From: Actinoplanes solisilvae
GTDB lineage: Bacteria; Actinomycetota; Actinomycetes; Mycobacteriales; Micromonosporaceae
Direction: 5' to 3'
NCBI RefSeq assembly: GCF_003999975.1
Contig: NZ_RJAC01000008.1
Span: 248,001-312,000, forward strand
DNA length: 64,000 nt
Both the position numbers and the translations under genes were made by a program. The notes under the pieces were generated by a model. It saw only the letters and a program-made list of their open reading frames with translations. It did no database searches and was not told the origin of the DNA. Positions 53,499 through 62,048 of the stretch are shown here, piece after piece; position 1 is the first letter of the stretch, and each line of letters starts with the position of its first letter.

Positions 53499-55277
53499 AT
53501 GACAACTGAGTGGCTTGAGGGCTTGATCACGGAGCTGCGTAAGTTCGGCTCGGAGGCAACGAGGGTCGAGGTCAAGGCGGCATCTGGCGGCCTACCCGCC
53601 TCGGCCAGGGAAAGCCTCGCCGCCTTCTGCAACAGCCCTGGTGGCGGCACCCTCATTCTCGGCCTGGATGACACGCCCGGCTTCCAGCCTGTCGGGCGGC
53701 TGGACGCTCGAAAGCTTCAAGCCGATCTTGCCGCCATGTGCCGTGACGACCTGACACCCCCGCTTCAACCGGACATCTTCATCGGGGACGTCGACGGCTC
53801 TCCAGTCGTCGTAGCGCAGGTATTCGAGCTCCCACGTGAACAGAAGCCCTGCTACATCACCACAAAGGGTCTCAGCCGCGGCGCCTTCATCAGAGTGGCA
53901 GATTCGGACAGACGTCTTACGGCCGAGGAAGTACATCAACTGATCGCCGAGCGAGGGCAGCCCGTATTTGATGCGGAGGCTGTGGATGGCGCAGACCTGA
54001 CCGCTCTGGATGAATCAGCGGTCAGCAGCTATGCAAACCGCCTTCGCGAACAGAATCCGCGCCTATGGGCCAACGAGTCCATCGAAACCATCCTACGGAT
54101 GAATCGAGTCATTGTTCCCGACTCAACCGGCGAGTATCGACCGTCAGTCGCCGGACTACTTTCACTCGGCCACTTCCCGCAACAGTTTTTCCCTCAGCTG
54201 AACGTCACTTTCGTGCACTATCCAACGTTGACCGGCGAGAGCTCACCGTCCGGAATCAGGTTCCTCGACAACGTAAGCCTGAACGGGTCGATACCGTACA
54301 TGGCGCGTGAAGCACTCGCGGCGATTCAGCGAAACATGACACGCAGGTCGCTCATCACCGGCGACGGCAGGCGCGACGTCTGGGAATACCCACCTGAAGC
54401 ACTTCGAGAAGCAATCGTCAACGCCCTCGTCCATAGGGATCTTTCTCCCGGCAGTCGTGGGACGCAGGTTCAGATCGAGCTTTATCCCGATCGCCTCAAG
54501 ATCCAGAACTCTGGAGGGCTGTTCGGTTCGCTGGACGTAAACCGTCTCGGCGAAGAAGGCCGATCGTCAGCTCGAAACTCGCTGCTGCTCAAGCTCCTGG
54601 AGGACGTCACCGTTCCAGGGGAAGACAGAACCGTATGCGAGAACCGCGGGTCCGGCATCCGAGCGATGATATCTTCGCTTCGCCGAGCCGGCATGGGACC
54701 TCCGTCGTTCAAGGACCGGGTCACATCATTCGAAGTACTGATGCCGAATCACGCGCTTCTCGACGACGACACCGTCATGTGGCTCAGCGCGCTGGGTCGC
54801 GGAGGAATTCGAGACTCGCAATGCATAGCCTTGGCATTGATGAGGCGCGGCGAAGTGCTCGACAATTCCAAGTATCGGGCCGCGACAGGGGTGAATGACA
54901 GCCGCGTCGCATATTTCGAGCTGCAAGACCTTGTCGCACGCGAACTCGTCGACCAAACGGGGAGCCGCGGCGGTGCACGCTATACACTGTCCGAATACGC
55001 CCGTCTCGTCGGCACGCATGAGGCCCGGCGTCGGCCTCGACCCAACAGAAGACTGCAGATAATCGAGGCGCTCGCGCATCTCGGCGATCTCTCCAAGGCA
55101 GAAATCGCCCAAACGATCGGGGCTACCGAAAAAACCGCAGAGCACTGGCTTGGCCGGCTCAAGCGTGACGGCGAGATCGAGGTAATCGGTGGCAAGAACC
55201 GAAGTAAGAACACCCGTTACATTTTGAGCCCCCAGCTGCGGCTCCTGCTTGCGGACGCCGAACCGATGGATCGATAA
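53499..55277 (+). CDS. AlbA_2 (Schlafen-type) / RecG-like ATPase / winged-helix regulator
   Basis: 592 residues. N-terminal AlbA_2 (old AAA_4, Schlafen) domain, about 15-145: EATRVEVKAASGGLPASARE, AAFCNSPGGGTLILGLDDTP, ITTKGLSRGAFIRVADSDRR. A middle segment, AGLLSLGHFPQQFFPQLNVT, precedes a GHKL-like ATPase module, about 295-400: EYPPEALREAIVNALVHRDL, IELYPDRLKIQNSGGLFG, NRGSGIRAMISSLRRAG. Two C-terminal winged-helix-like segments follow (YRAATGVNDSRVAYFELQDL; DLSKAEIAQTIGATEKTAEH). Proteins with this order are called 'ATP-binding protein/putative transcriptional regulator', and some relatives act in defence. Its GC content is low for the window and it carries its own operator array, so recent acquisition is likely. 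Role inferred. Confidence 0.88.
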   Translation: MTTEWLEGLITELRKFGSEATRVEVKAASGGLPASARESLAAFCNSPGGGTLILGLDDTPGFQPVGRLDARKLQADLAAMCRDDLTPPLQPDIFIGDVDGSPVVVAQVFELPREQKPCYITTKGLSRGAFIRVADSDRRLTAEEVHQLIAERGQPVFDAEAVDGADLTALDESAVSSYANRLREQNPRLWANESIETILRMNRVIVPDSTGEYRPSVAGLLSLGHFPQQFFPQLNVTFVHYPTLTGESSPSGIRFLDNVSLNGSIPYMAREALAAIQRNMTRRSLITGDGRRDVWEYPPEALREAIVNALVHRDLSPGSRGTQVQIELYPDRLKIQNSGGLFGSLDVNRLGEEGRSSARNSLLLKLLEDVTVPGEDRTVCENRGSGIRAMISSLRRAGMGPPSFKDRVTSFEVLMPNHALLDDDTVMWLSALGRGGIRDSQCIALALMRRGEVLDNSKYRAATGVNDSRVAYFELQDLVARELVDQTGSRGGARYTLSEYARLVGTHEARRRPRPNRRLQIIEALAHLGDLSKAEIAQTIGATEKTAEHWLGRLKRDGEIEVIGGKNRSKNTRYILSPQLRLLLADAEPMDR

Positions 55278-55300
55278 GACCGAACGTGGTTCGTCAAGGA

Positions 55301-55331
55301 TCCCCGGCCCGGCCGCGAGGGCCGGGCCGGG
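55301..55331. terminator. Bidirectional terminator
   Basis: Perfect 13-bp stem CCCCGGCCCGGCC (55301-55313) / GGCCGGGCCGGGG (55319-55331), 5-nt loop GCGAG, followed by TTTC. It lies between the convergent ends of the AlbA_2 regulator and the subtilase gene and can serve both. Confidence 0.88.
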
Positions 55332-55338
55332 GTTTCGA

Positions 55339-58300
55339 TCAGCGGACGCCGAAGGCGCGGATCACCGTCTGCGTGACCGAGCCCTGGCGGGCGGGGTCGG
55401 CCGCTGTTGCCCGCACGCTCACGAAGCGGGCCGACCTCGGCGCGTCCAGGACGCCGCTCTTGGGCAGGGCGCGCCAAGAACGGCCGTCGTCGTACGACAC
55501 CTCGACGCGGGCCGCCCCCAGCGGCTTCCCGTTCATGCGGCTGGCCGTCACCGCGAGGTGGGCCTTGCGCGACGCCACACCCGACAGGTCGGTCGCCACC
55601 CGGTAGTCGAGCTGCGTCAGTTCCAGGGGCACCGACTCGACCGGGTCCAGGTTCGGCTTCGGCGAGTGGAAGGCCCACTCGGTCCGCGTCCGGGTGCTGT
55701 ACGGCGTGTACGAGCCGTCGTTCGTCACCTCGGTGACCAGCCGCAGCGACTTGGCCTCCTCGCCGACCCACGCCTCCAGCTTGTCCTCGTCGGCCCGGGC
55801 CAGCTCGACGGAGCCCTCGTAAAGGGCCGTCGTCTGGGTCACGCCGCGCGACAGGGTCCCCTGGTGGTGCGGGTCGCTGTCGGCGAAGCCGGGCAGGGCG
55901 AACACGCCGACGATGTAGCCGTTGCGGGCCGGGGCCGGGAACATGCCCGCGGCGAACTGTCGTGGACGTCCGACCGGGGCGAACCACGTCGCTTTCGACG
56001 TACGCCCGGTGGGGTAGGCCTGGGCATCCGAGATCATGGTCAGCTCGCCGGAGACGCCGGCTTGTTCCCGCCACGAGCCGGGCGAAACCCAGTCGGTGCG
56101 CTTACCCTGGGCCGGGATCGGCAGGGACGGACCGAAGTACATCGAGCCGGGACGGTCCGGCGGCACGTCACCGCGGACCATGTAGCCGCTGCCGGGCTTG
56201 AGGGCGCGGAACTCCTGCTCGACCCGGGCAAGATCGCGTTCGCGGGGACGCCAGCTCAAATTCGAAGGGATCGCGTCGCGGTGCCAGCGGTTCAGGTCGT
56301 AGACGAAGCGCGGAACCGGGTGCGACTCGACCGTGACCGACGAGCGGCCCAGCCGGGCGATCAGCCTCTCCCCCGGGTCCCGGGCGATGCCCGCCACCGG
56401 AAGCGGGGTGGCCGGGTCGCTGACGTCCCACCAGGCGTCGAGCCGCCCTGCTCCACTGTTGACGATCAGCAGCATCGTCGCGCCCGCCTTCGCCGCCGCC
56501 GCGGCCTGGGCCAGGGCGGTGTTCACGTCGACGAACCGGACGACCGCCACCTTGCCGCGCGCGGCTGTGAACGAAGCACCCGGCGGCACGAGCACCGCGC
56601 CGCGCTTGCCGGTGCCCTCGGGCAGCCGGCCCGAACCGGATTGGTACAGCAGGTCGTCGAAGCGTTCACCGCCGACGGTCAGGGTCAGCGGCGCCTGCAT
56701 CGAGCTCCAGCGCGTGCCGACCGTGAACGAGCCCTGCTTGACCTTGGCCGTCGGGGTCAGCCAGATGCTGTCGTACTGCGGCCCGAGGAAGAGCGCGTCG
56801 CCGAACGGGTGTCGCGACGGATACGACCGGAAGAGGTCGACGCGCAGCTCGGCCATCGTGCTGCGCTGCGGCGTCGTGACACGCGCCTGGGTCAGCTTCG
56901 TGCCGTCGAGGGTCAGCGAACGGTCCCCTTCCACGACCACCTCGGGCGCGACCACCACGGCCTGCCCCAGCGAGTGCGGTCCGCCGGCGCCACGTACGTC
57001 CGAGTAGAGCCACGCCGCCCACGTGCTCGTCGGCAGCCGCAGCTCGGCGGTGCCCGAGGCCTCGATCCGGTACGCCTTCGGGGCGGTGTCGTTCAGCACG
57101 TCCTTGAGGATCAGCGTGCCTTCCAGGGGCTTGCCGTCCGGTCCCTTGGTGTTCACCTTCACGAGGGCTCGTTTGCCCTCACGGTTGACCGCCACCGTCG
57201 AGCGCAGCGCCACTCCGTCCGGCCCCGAGGCCACCAGATAAGCCATGGCGTACGTGTCGTCGGGCATCGGATCGAGCGGGAGCACCACCTTGGCGTCCGT
57301 CGTCCCGCGCGCCGGCACGGTGATCTGCTCCTGCGGCAACGTGAAGGCGCTGCTGGTGACGTTCAGGTCGAGGGTCACGGCCGTGTCGCCCAGGTTCGTG
57401 TACGTGATGACCTGCTCGGCCTGCTGCCCCGGCGCGTACGGCCACCGCAGCGAGGCGAACGTGCTGCCGGTCGCGAACACCGTTCCGTGCACGGCCTTGT
57501 CGACGTCGATGCGCCCGGTGCCCGCCCACTCCGGCGGCACCCGCGGCACCTGCACCGACGTGCTCATCAGGACGTTCTTGAGGCGCGGGCCGGTCCAGTC
57601 CGGGTGGGCCGCGGCGAGCAGGGCGGCCGCGCCCGCGACATGCGGCGTGGCCATCGAGGTGCCGCTCATGGTCTGGTACGCACCCTCGCCTTTGGGCGCG
57701 TACTGCGACCTCGCCGCCAGGATGTCGACGCCCGGCGCGCTCAGGTCAGGCTTGGGGGCGTTGTCGCCCCAGCGCCCGCCGCGGCTGGAGAACGTCGCGA
57801 GCAGGTCGTACTGGTTGACCGCGCCGACGGTCAGCGCCGAGGTCGCCGCCCCGGGCGCGCCGACCGTTTCGGCGTCCGGCCCGCTGTTGCCGGCCGCGAT
57901 GACGAAGAGCGCCCCGGTCTCGGCGCTGAGCCGGTCGACCGCCGCGCTGAGCGGGTCGGTGCCGTCGGTCGGACCGCCGCCCAGGCTCATGTTGATCACC
58001 TTGGCCTTGGCGGTGCGGGCCGCCCATTCCATGCCGCCGATGATCCAGGAGTCCTGGCCCTCGCCCTGGTCGTTGAGCACCTTGCCGATGTGCAGCTCGG
58101 CGCCGGGGGCCACGCCCTTCTCGGCTCCGCCCGAGGCCGCTCCGGTGCCGGCGATCGTGGACGCCACGTGCGTACCGTGGCCGTGCCGGTCGGTGACCTC
58201 CTCGCCGGGCACGAAACTGGTCGCTTCCTCAATGCGTCCGGCCAGGTCGGGGTGGCCCGTGTCGACGCCGGTGTCGAGCACCGCGACGTCGACGCCCGCG

Positions 58301-58932
58301 CCGGTGTCACCGCCCGCCCACACCTTCGGGGCGCCGATCTGCGCGGTGCTGTCGGCCAGCGTGGCCCGCACCTTGCCGTCGAGCCAGACCCGCTTGATGG
58401 CGCTTAGCTTTGGCAAGCTCGGCATGGACGTTCCTGGGCGCGCCAGCGTCGAGAAGAATTCCCGCGTACGGGCCACCGTGATCGCCGCGCCGCCGATGCT
58501 CTCCAGCGGGCGTACCGCGGAAGCGCTCTTGGGCAGGGCGCGAATGCCGTCGGCGTATTCGACGATCAGCGGCAGCCGGGCGGCACGCGCGTCGTCGTAT
58601 CCGTCGGCCACGAGGCGGGTGACGTTGAAGAGTTCCTCGTCGAGAAGACCCGAGGCCACGTACGGCATCGCGGCGTCCGGATAGGCGTAGGTGTCCCCCT
58701 CGAACGTGCTGACGCGCAGCCCGCCCGGGGCTTCGACGCGGATGACCGTGTCCCCGGAGAGGGTCACGCGGTCCCCGGTGATGAGAGTTACCGTGCGGGT
58801 CTCGCCTGGGGCGGCCGGCGGGTCGGCGGACGCCGGGGCAGCGGGGATCGCCCCCACCGCGGCGGCCGTAACCACAGCTAGAACGGACTGTACGAGCAAC
58901 GCGACTCCTGAGTGGTGCGGAACGAGTTGCAT
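55339..58932 (-). CDS. Secreted S8 (subtilisin-like) serine protease
   Basis: About 1197 residues. A signal peptide (ALLVQSVLAVVTAAAVGAIP then AAPASA) is followed by a propeptide-like region to about 190. The peptidase S8 domain has catalytic Asp (VDVAVLDTGVDTGHPDLAGR, about 216), His (DRHGHGTHVASTIAGTG, about 252), oxyanion Asn (FVIAAGNSGPDAE) and Ser (MSGTSMATPHVAGAAAL, about 425). Beyond are beta-rich modules, a PA-domain-like insert (GKVAVVRFVDVNTALAQAAA), and no sortase or anchor motif, so the protein is released. ATG 58932 fits the signal peptide; the frame is open a further 75 nt. A terminator follows the gene. A broad extracellular protease is the expected role. Confidence 0.92.
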   Translation of the reverse strand: MQLVPHHSGVALLVQSVLAVVTAAAVGAIPAAPASADPPAAPGETRTVTLITGDRVTLSGDTVIRVEAPGGLRVSTFEGDTYAYPDAAMPYVASGLLDEELFNVTRLVADGYDDARAARLPLIVEYADGIRALPKSASAVRPLESIGGAAITVARTREFFSTLARPGTSMPSLPKLSAIKRVWLDGKVRATLADSTAQIGAPKVWAGGDTGAGVDVAVLDTGVDTGHPDLAGRIEEATSFVPGEEVTDRHGHGTHVASTIAGTGAASGGAEKGVAPGAELHIGKVLNDQGEGQDSWIIGGMEWAARTAKAKVINMSLGGGPTDGTDPLSAAVDRLSAETGALFVIAAGNSGPDAETVGAPGAATSALTVGAVNQYDLLATFSSRGGRWGDNAPKPDLSAPGVDILAARSQYAPKGEGAYQTMSGTSMATPHVAGAAALLAAAHPDWTGPRLKNVLMSTSVQVPRVPPEWAGTGRIDVDKAVHGTVFATGSTFASLRWPYAPGQQAEQVITYTNLGDTAVTLDLNVTSSAFTLPQEQITVPARGTTDAKVVLPLDPMPDDTYAMAYLVASGPDGVALRSTVAVNREGKRALVKVNTKGPDGKPLEGTLILKDVLNDTAPKAYRIEASGTAELRLPTSTWAAWLYSDVRGAGGPHSLGQAVVVAPEVVVEGDRSLTLDGTKLTQARVTTPQRSTMAELRVDLFRSYPSRHPFGDALFLGPQYDSIWLTPTAKVKQGSFTVGTRWSSMQAPLTLTVGGERFDDLLYQSGSGRLPEGTGKRGAVLVPPGASFTAARGKVAVVRFVDVNTALAQAAAAAKAGATMLLIVNSGAGRLDAWWDVSDPATPLPVAGIARDPGERLIARLGRSSVTVESHPVPRFVYDLNRWHRDAIPSNLSWRPRERDLARVEQEFRALKPGSGYMVRGDVPPDRPGSMYFGPSLPIPAQGKRTDWVSPGSWREQAGVSGELTMISDAQAYPTGRTSKATWFAPVGRPRQFAAGMFPAPARNGYIVGVFALPGFADSDPHHQGTLSRGVTQTTALYEGSVELARADEDKLEAWVGEEAKSLRLVTEVTNDGSYTPYSTRTRTEWAFHSPKPNLDPVESVPLELTQLDYRVATDLSGVASRKAHLAVTASRMNGKPLGAARVEVSYDDGRSWRALPKSGVLDAPRSARFVSVRATAADPARQGSVTQTVIRAFGVR

Positions 58933-59013
58933 CGAAGCCTGTGGAGATCTGATTACGGCGCGGTAAAGGCGCCCTGTCCACATGGCGCCATGTCCACTCC
59001 GCGCCACGCAGGG

Positions 59014-59487
59014 TCAGCTGAGAAATCGGTCCAGTTCCGCGACCAGGATCCGCTTCGAACCCGCGCGCGCCAACTCCGGCGGCGGCACGACGATCACCGG
59101 ACAGACGGCGCCCTTGACGGTCGACCGCACGACGTCGCCACCCCACCAGCGGCGGCGGGCGGCCCCCAGCACGATCAGGTCGCCCGGCTCGGTCGCGTAG
59201 TCCTGCAACACGTACGACGCCTTGCCGCTGGGCACCCGGATCGACGCGCCCACCTCTCGCGCCGACTGCCCCACGGCCTGCCGGAACGTCTCCTGCACGA
59301 GCCGCCCGCACTGGTCGGCCACCGTACGCTGGAAGTCCCACGACGGCCGGGCCCGCGAACTCGACTCGAGGTGCCAGGCCCGCACAGCCCACAGGGGTAC
59401 GCCCCGGCGCCGCGCCTCGGTCAGCGCGAACCGCACGGCCGCGAGCCCGGACAGCGACGACGACACCCCGACGATCACTTTGGTCAC
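59014..59487 (-). CDS. Universal stress protein (UspA family)
   Basis: 157 residues, one UspA domain: MTKVIVGVSSSLSGLAAVRF, ALTEARRRGVPLWAVRAW, then PGDLIVLGAARRRWWGGDVV with the ATP-binding-type G-x2-G-x9-G region (GAARRRWWGGDVVRSTVKGA), and VCPVIVVPP. The glycines match the ATP-binding UspFG class loosely. Soluble. Such proteins respond to hypoxia, stationary phase or antibiotic stress; many actinobacteria carry several. It stands alone between the protease and a tiny membrane protein gene, all on the minus strand with separate gaps of about 80-100 nt. Confidence 0.9.
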   Translation of the reverse strand: MTKVIVGVSSSLSGLAAVRFALTEARRRGVPLWAVRAWHLESSSRARPSWDFQRTVADQCGRLVQETFRQAVGQSAREVGASIRVPSGKASYVLQDYATEPGDLIVLGAARRRWWGGDVVRSTVKGAVCPVIVVPPPELARAGSKRILVAELDRFLS

Positions 59488-59583
59488 CGGTCCACGGTCG
59501 CTCTTCTTTCGCCCGGCGACCAGACCTGTTGACGCAACGTTGACGCCCAGTTTTCCGGTCTTCTCAGGCCTCTCGCAGGCTTC

Positions 59584-59745
59584 TCAGGCCGCCGCGGTTA
59601 CACCACCGGCGACCAGCACGGCGCCCGAGGCGATCAGCAGGGCAGTGCACACTTTGCGGGTGCGCGGGCTCGGCGGCGACTGGTCGAGCACCGCGATCAA
59701 CACGCCCCACACCGCGGCGAGGCCGCCGGCCAGAAATCCGAACAT
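59584..59745 (-). CDS. Small two-helix membrane protein
   Basis: 53 residues: MFGFLAGGLAAVWGVLIAVL, a short polar loop with SPPSPRTRK, then VCTALLIASGAVLVAGGVTA and AA. Two membrane helices separated by a basic loop; the loop's positive charge suggests both ends face outside. No known family. The ATG follows CTGCAACG, with no good Shine-Dalgarno, so expression is uncertain. A strong hairpin lies just upstream at 59760-59795, which would isolate it from the phospholipase gene. Function unknown. Confidence 0.5.
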   Translation of the reverse strand: MFGFLAGGLAAVWGVLIAVLDQSPPSPRTRKVCTALLIASGAVLVAGGVTAAA

Positions 59746-59759
59746 CGTTGCAGAATGCC

Positions 59760-59795
59760 GTCACCGGCCGTCGCAAGGATCCAACGGCCGGTGAC
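59760..59795 (-). terminator. Terminator after the phospholipase gene
   Basis: Perfect 12-bp stem GTCACCGGCCGT (59760-59771) / ACGGCCGGTGAC (59784-59795), 12-nt loop, starting 18 nt beyond the phospholipase stop on the minus strand. Confidence 0.8.
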
Positions 59796-59813
59796 GTGAA
59801 AGTGAATAGCGGG

Positions 59814-60314
59814 CTAGTTCTTGCTCTTCAGGATCGCCGCGGCCTTGTCGATGTCGGTCTGCTTGACCGCCGCGATCGAGCCGAAGTTCTTCACGGCCTG
59901 GTAGTACGTCCAGGCGAGGCTGTTGCAGGCCGCCCCGGAGACACCGCCGTAGTTGGCGCAGACCCGCTTGAGGTCGGCGTAGAACGTGTCGTCGACCCGG
60001 GCCTTGTTGGCCGGGAAGGTGCCGATCGCCTTGTAGTTGCGGTAACCGAAGTCGTGGTGCCAGCAGGAGTTCTCGAAGGGGTAGCCGAGGGGGTTGTCGG
60101 GGCTGGTCGAGCAGTAGTCGGTCGACCAGTCGAAGCCGTACGACGCCCACGGGCCGCGGTTGTTACGAGCGGCGTTCCATTCCGCGGTGCTGGCCGAGGT
60201 CGGCTGGGTCCAGCGGGCGAGGACGGTGGCCTTCGAGTCCGCGGCGAGCGCGGCGTTGGCCGGGAAGAGAGCGGCGAGGGCGAGGAGCAGGACGACGAGG
60301 ACGCGTCGGGTCAA
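59814..60314 (-). CDS. Secreted prokaryotic phospholipase A2
   Basis: About 166 residues. Signal peptide (RRVLVVLLLALAALFPANAA, LAA) then a prokaryotic PLA2 domain with the calcium/active site DYCSTSPDNPLGYPFENSCW HHDFGYRNYK (split here): the catalytic HD pair is in HHDFGYRNY, the Cys residues of CST, SCWHH, RVCANYG and AACNSL can form two disulfides, and the Tyr/Asp pair is in FYADLKRVC. It resembles Streptomyces violaceoruber PLA2 in layout. It hydrolyses the sn-2 ester of phospholipids outside the cell. TTG 60314 is chosen because AGGAGG is 5 nt upstream and it gives a normal signal peptide; the open frame extends 60 nt more. A terminator follows. Confidence 0.9.
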   Translation of the reverse strand: MTRRVLVVLLLALAALFPANAALAADSKATVLARWTQPTSASTAEWNAARNNRGPWASYGFDWSTDYCSTSPDNPLGYPFENSCWHHDFGYRNYKAIGTFPANKARVDDTFYADLKRVCANYGGVSGAACNSLAWTYYQAVKNFGSIAAVKQTDIDKAAAILKSKN

Positions 60315-60465
60315 CGGAGCCTCCTGGTTGAGGGGATGCCCCAGAGCCTCCGGTGTCGCGGTTAACGCATCCATACCCGTCTATGAAATCTGGCACTCCG
60401 CGCGCGCAAATCCCGGAGGGTATTCCCTTAACGATCGCTAACGTGATTGTGTTGACAGACCTGTG

Positions 60466-61365
60466 TCAGTACTTCAGGTGTTCACGTGTCAGCTTCGCTA
60501 CCTTCTCGACCAGGGCGATGCCGGTGTCCATCGTCTGGTTGTTGTGCGACAGCACGGCCACCGAGACGTCCACCTTGCCGTCGGGCGACGTGATGCGGCC
60601 GATCGTGTTGACCGCCCACAGCCCGTTGTCGGCCGAGCGCGTGTCCCACCCGTTCTTCACGGTCGTGGTCTCGCCGGGCTTGGCCGCCGCCGGCACACCC
60701 CAGTCCTGCGCCTCGTCGACGGTGTTCATCAACTCGAAGGCCGTCGTGCGGGAGCCCTTGTCGAGCGGACCCTTGGCGTCGACGAACTTGGCGAGCAGCT
60801 TGACCTGGTCGCTGGCGGTCGTCCTGGTGAGGCCCCAGGCCTTGTTCACGGTCGTCTGGGTCAGGCCGAGGCGCTTGTTGCACTTGGTGATCGCGGACTG
60901 GCCGCCCAGGTGCTGGAAAAGCTCGGTGGTCGCGTTGTTGTCGCTGAGCTGGATCATCGGCTTGGCCAGGGCCAGCTCGCTCTTGGTCGGTTCACGATCG
61001 GCGTCCTGCGCCTTGAGCAGCTCGCACGCGAGGATCTGAGCCTTGACGATGCTCGCCGTGTCGAACTTCGTGGACCCCTCATAGGCGTACGCCTGGCCGG
61101 TCTTCTTGTCGAGGACGGCGACCGAGAAGTCGGGGGTCTCGACCGCGACCTGCTTGAGGGCGGTGTCGAGCAGCTTGGCCCGCTTGGCCCGCTCGATGCG
61201 CGCGAGCTCCTCGGGGCTCGGACCGGTCGGGCTCGGCCTGCCCCCGGTCAGCGCGGAGGGCAGAACCCCCGGGTCGTCGTCAGCCATGCCGAGCGCGATC
61301 AGACCGCCGCCGCCCAGGATCACGGCTGCTGCCACAGCGATGATGAGGTTTCGGGAACTCCGCAC
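60466..61365 (-). CDS. Class A beta-lactamase-like serine hydrolase
   Basis: 299 residues. An N-terminal signal anchor (NLIIAVAAAVILGGGGLIAL) and a Pro/Ser linker precede a beta-lactamase/transpeptidase-like domain. The SxxK motif is SIVK in FDTASIVKAQILA, the SDN loop is LSDNNATTELFQHLG, and the third box is KNG (TTVKNGWDTRS) in place of KTG. The class A omega-loop Glu is not obvious, so hydrolysis of beta-lactams is doubtful. Relatives include membrane-anchored PBP-like or lipoprotein serine hydrolases in actinobacteria. A short inverted repeat (TGACA/TGTCA) overlaps the stop. It stands alone upstream of the phospholipase gene. Confidence 0.83.
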   Translation of the reverse strand: MRSSRNLIIAVAAAVILGGGGLIALGMADDDPGVLPSALTGGRPSPTGPSPEELARIERAKRAKLLDTALKQVAVETPDFSVAVLDKKTGQAYAYEGSTKFDTASIVKAQILACELLKAQDADREPTKSELALAKPMIQLSDNNATTELFQHLGGQSAITKCNKRLGLTQTTVNKAWGLTRTTASDQVKLLAKFVDAKGPLDKGSRTTAFELMNTVDEAQDWGVPAAAKPGETTTVKNGWDTRSADNGLWAVNTIGRITSPDGKVDVSVAVLSHNNQTMDTGIALVEKVAKLTREHLKY

Positions 61366-61433
61366 CCAGGCATAGTGCCGCCTTCTCGGCGAGGACTCAA
61401 ACCGTCATACACAGGGCAGCGTCATCGATACGT

Positions 61434-62038
61434 TCAGTTGTGGATTCCGACGGTCGCGGTCTTCGTCTCCTCGGTATCTTCGGTCCGTTCGGCCTCTTCG
61501 GTCTCGAAACCCGTGCGGTGCATGGTTTCCCACACCGCCGGGCGGCCGTGCCAGGCCGAGACCGCGCCCCACACCTGCCACAACGCGAGCACCTGGCGAT
61601 ATCCGAAGTTCTCCAGCACGGCCGCGACGACCCCGCGCAGCATGTCGCTCCAGCGCGGATAACGGTGGAACGACACCTCCTCGATGAAGAGCGCGACCAG
61701 ACTCACGAGCAACCCGTAGCCGTACGCCACCAGGGCGAACCGCCACGCGAAGCCGACATAAGGGCGGCGTGGGCGTCGCCGCGCAGCTTGCCGAGCAGCC
61801 CGAGCGCGGCGGGCAGGGCCGCGTGCCAGGCATCGTCCGGGATGGCGATGAGGTCCTCGGCGCCTTCCTCACCGTTCTCGGCCACGAACGCGAGCAGAGC
61901 CCGCCGCGGCCCCGCCGCCAGCGCCGCCCGCCGCCCGTGCCGGACGCGGCGCCAGACCCGCACGACCACGATCCCGATCGCCGTACCGGCCACCACGGCC
62001 AGCAGCGCCAGCATCGCGACGCGAAACACCTCGAACAA
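61434..62038 (-). pseudogene. Fusion remnant of a HEAT-repeat gene and a glycosyltransferase gene
   Basis: Starting at 62038 the minus strand encodes a TM helix and the first helical repeats of a HEAT-repeat protein (MFEVFRVAMLALLAVVAGTA, DAWHAALPAALGLLGKLRGD then AHAAL). Near 61760 coding character passes, in another frame, to the C-terminal end of a membrane family 2 glycosyltransferase: VGFAWRFALVAYGYGLLVSL, FIEEVSFHRYPRWSDMLRGV, LENFGYRQVLALWQVWGAVS. The stop is at 61434. HEAT protein and glycosyltransferase genes commonly sit side by side in this order, so the middle of both has been lost in one deletion, probably 2 kb or more. It follows the kinase gene by 10 nt. Confidence 0.78.
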
Positions 62039-62048
62039 CGCCGGCCCC

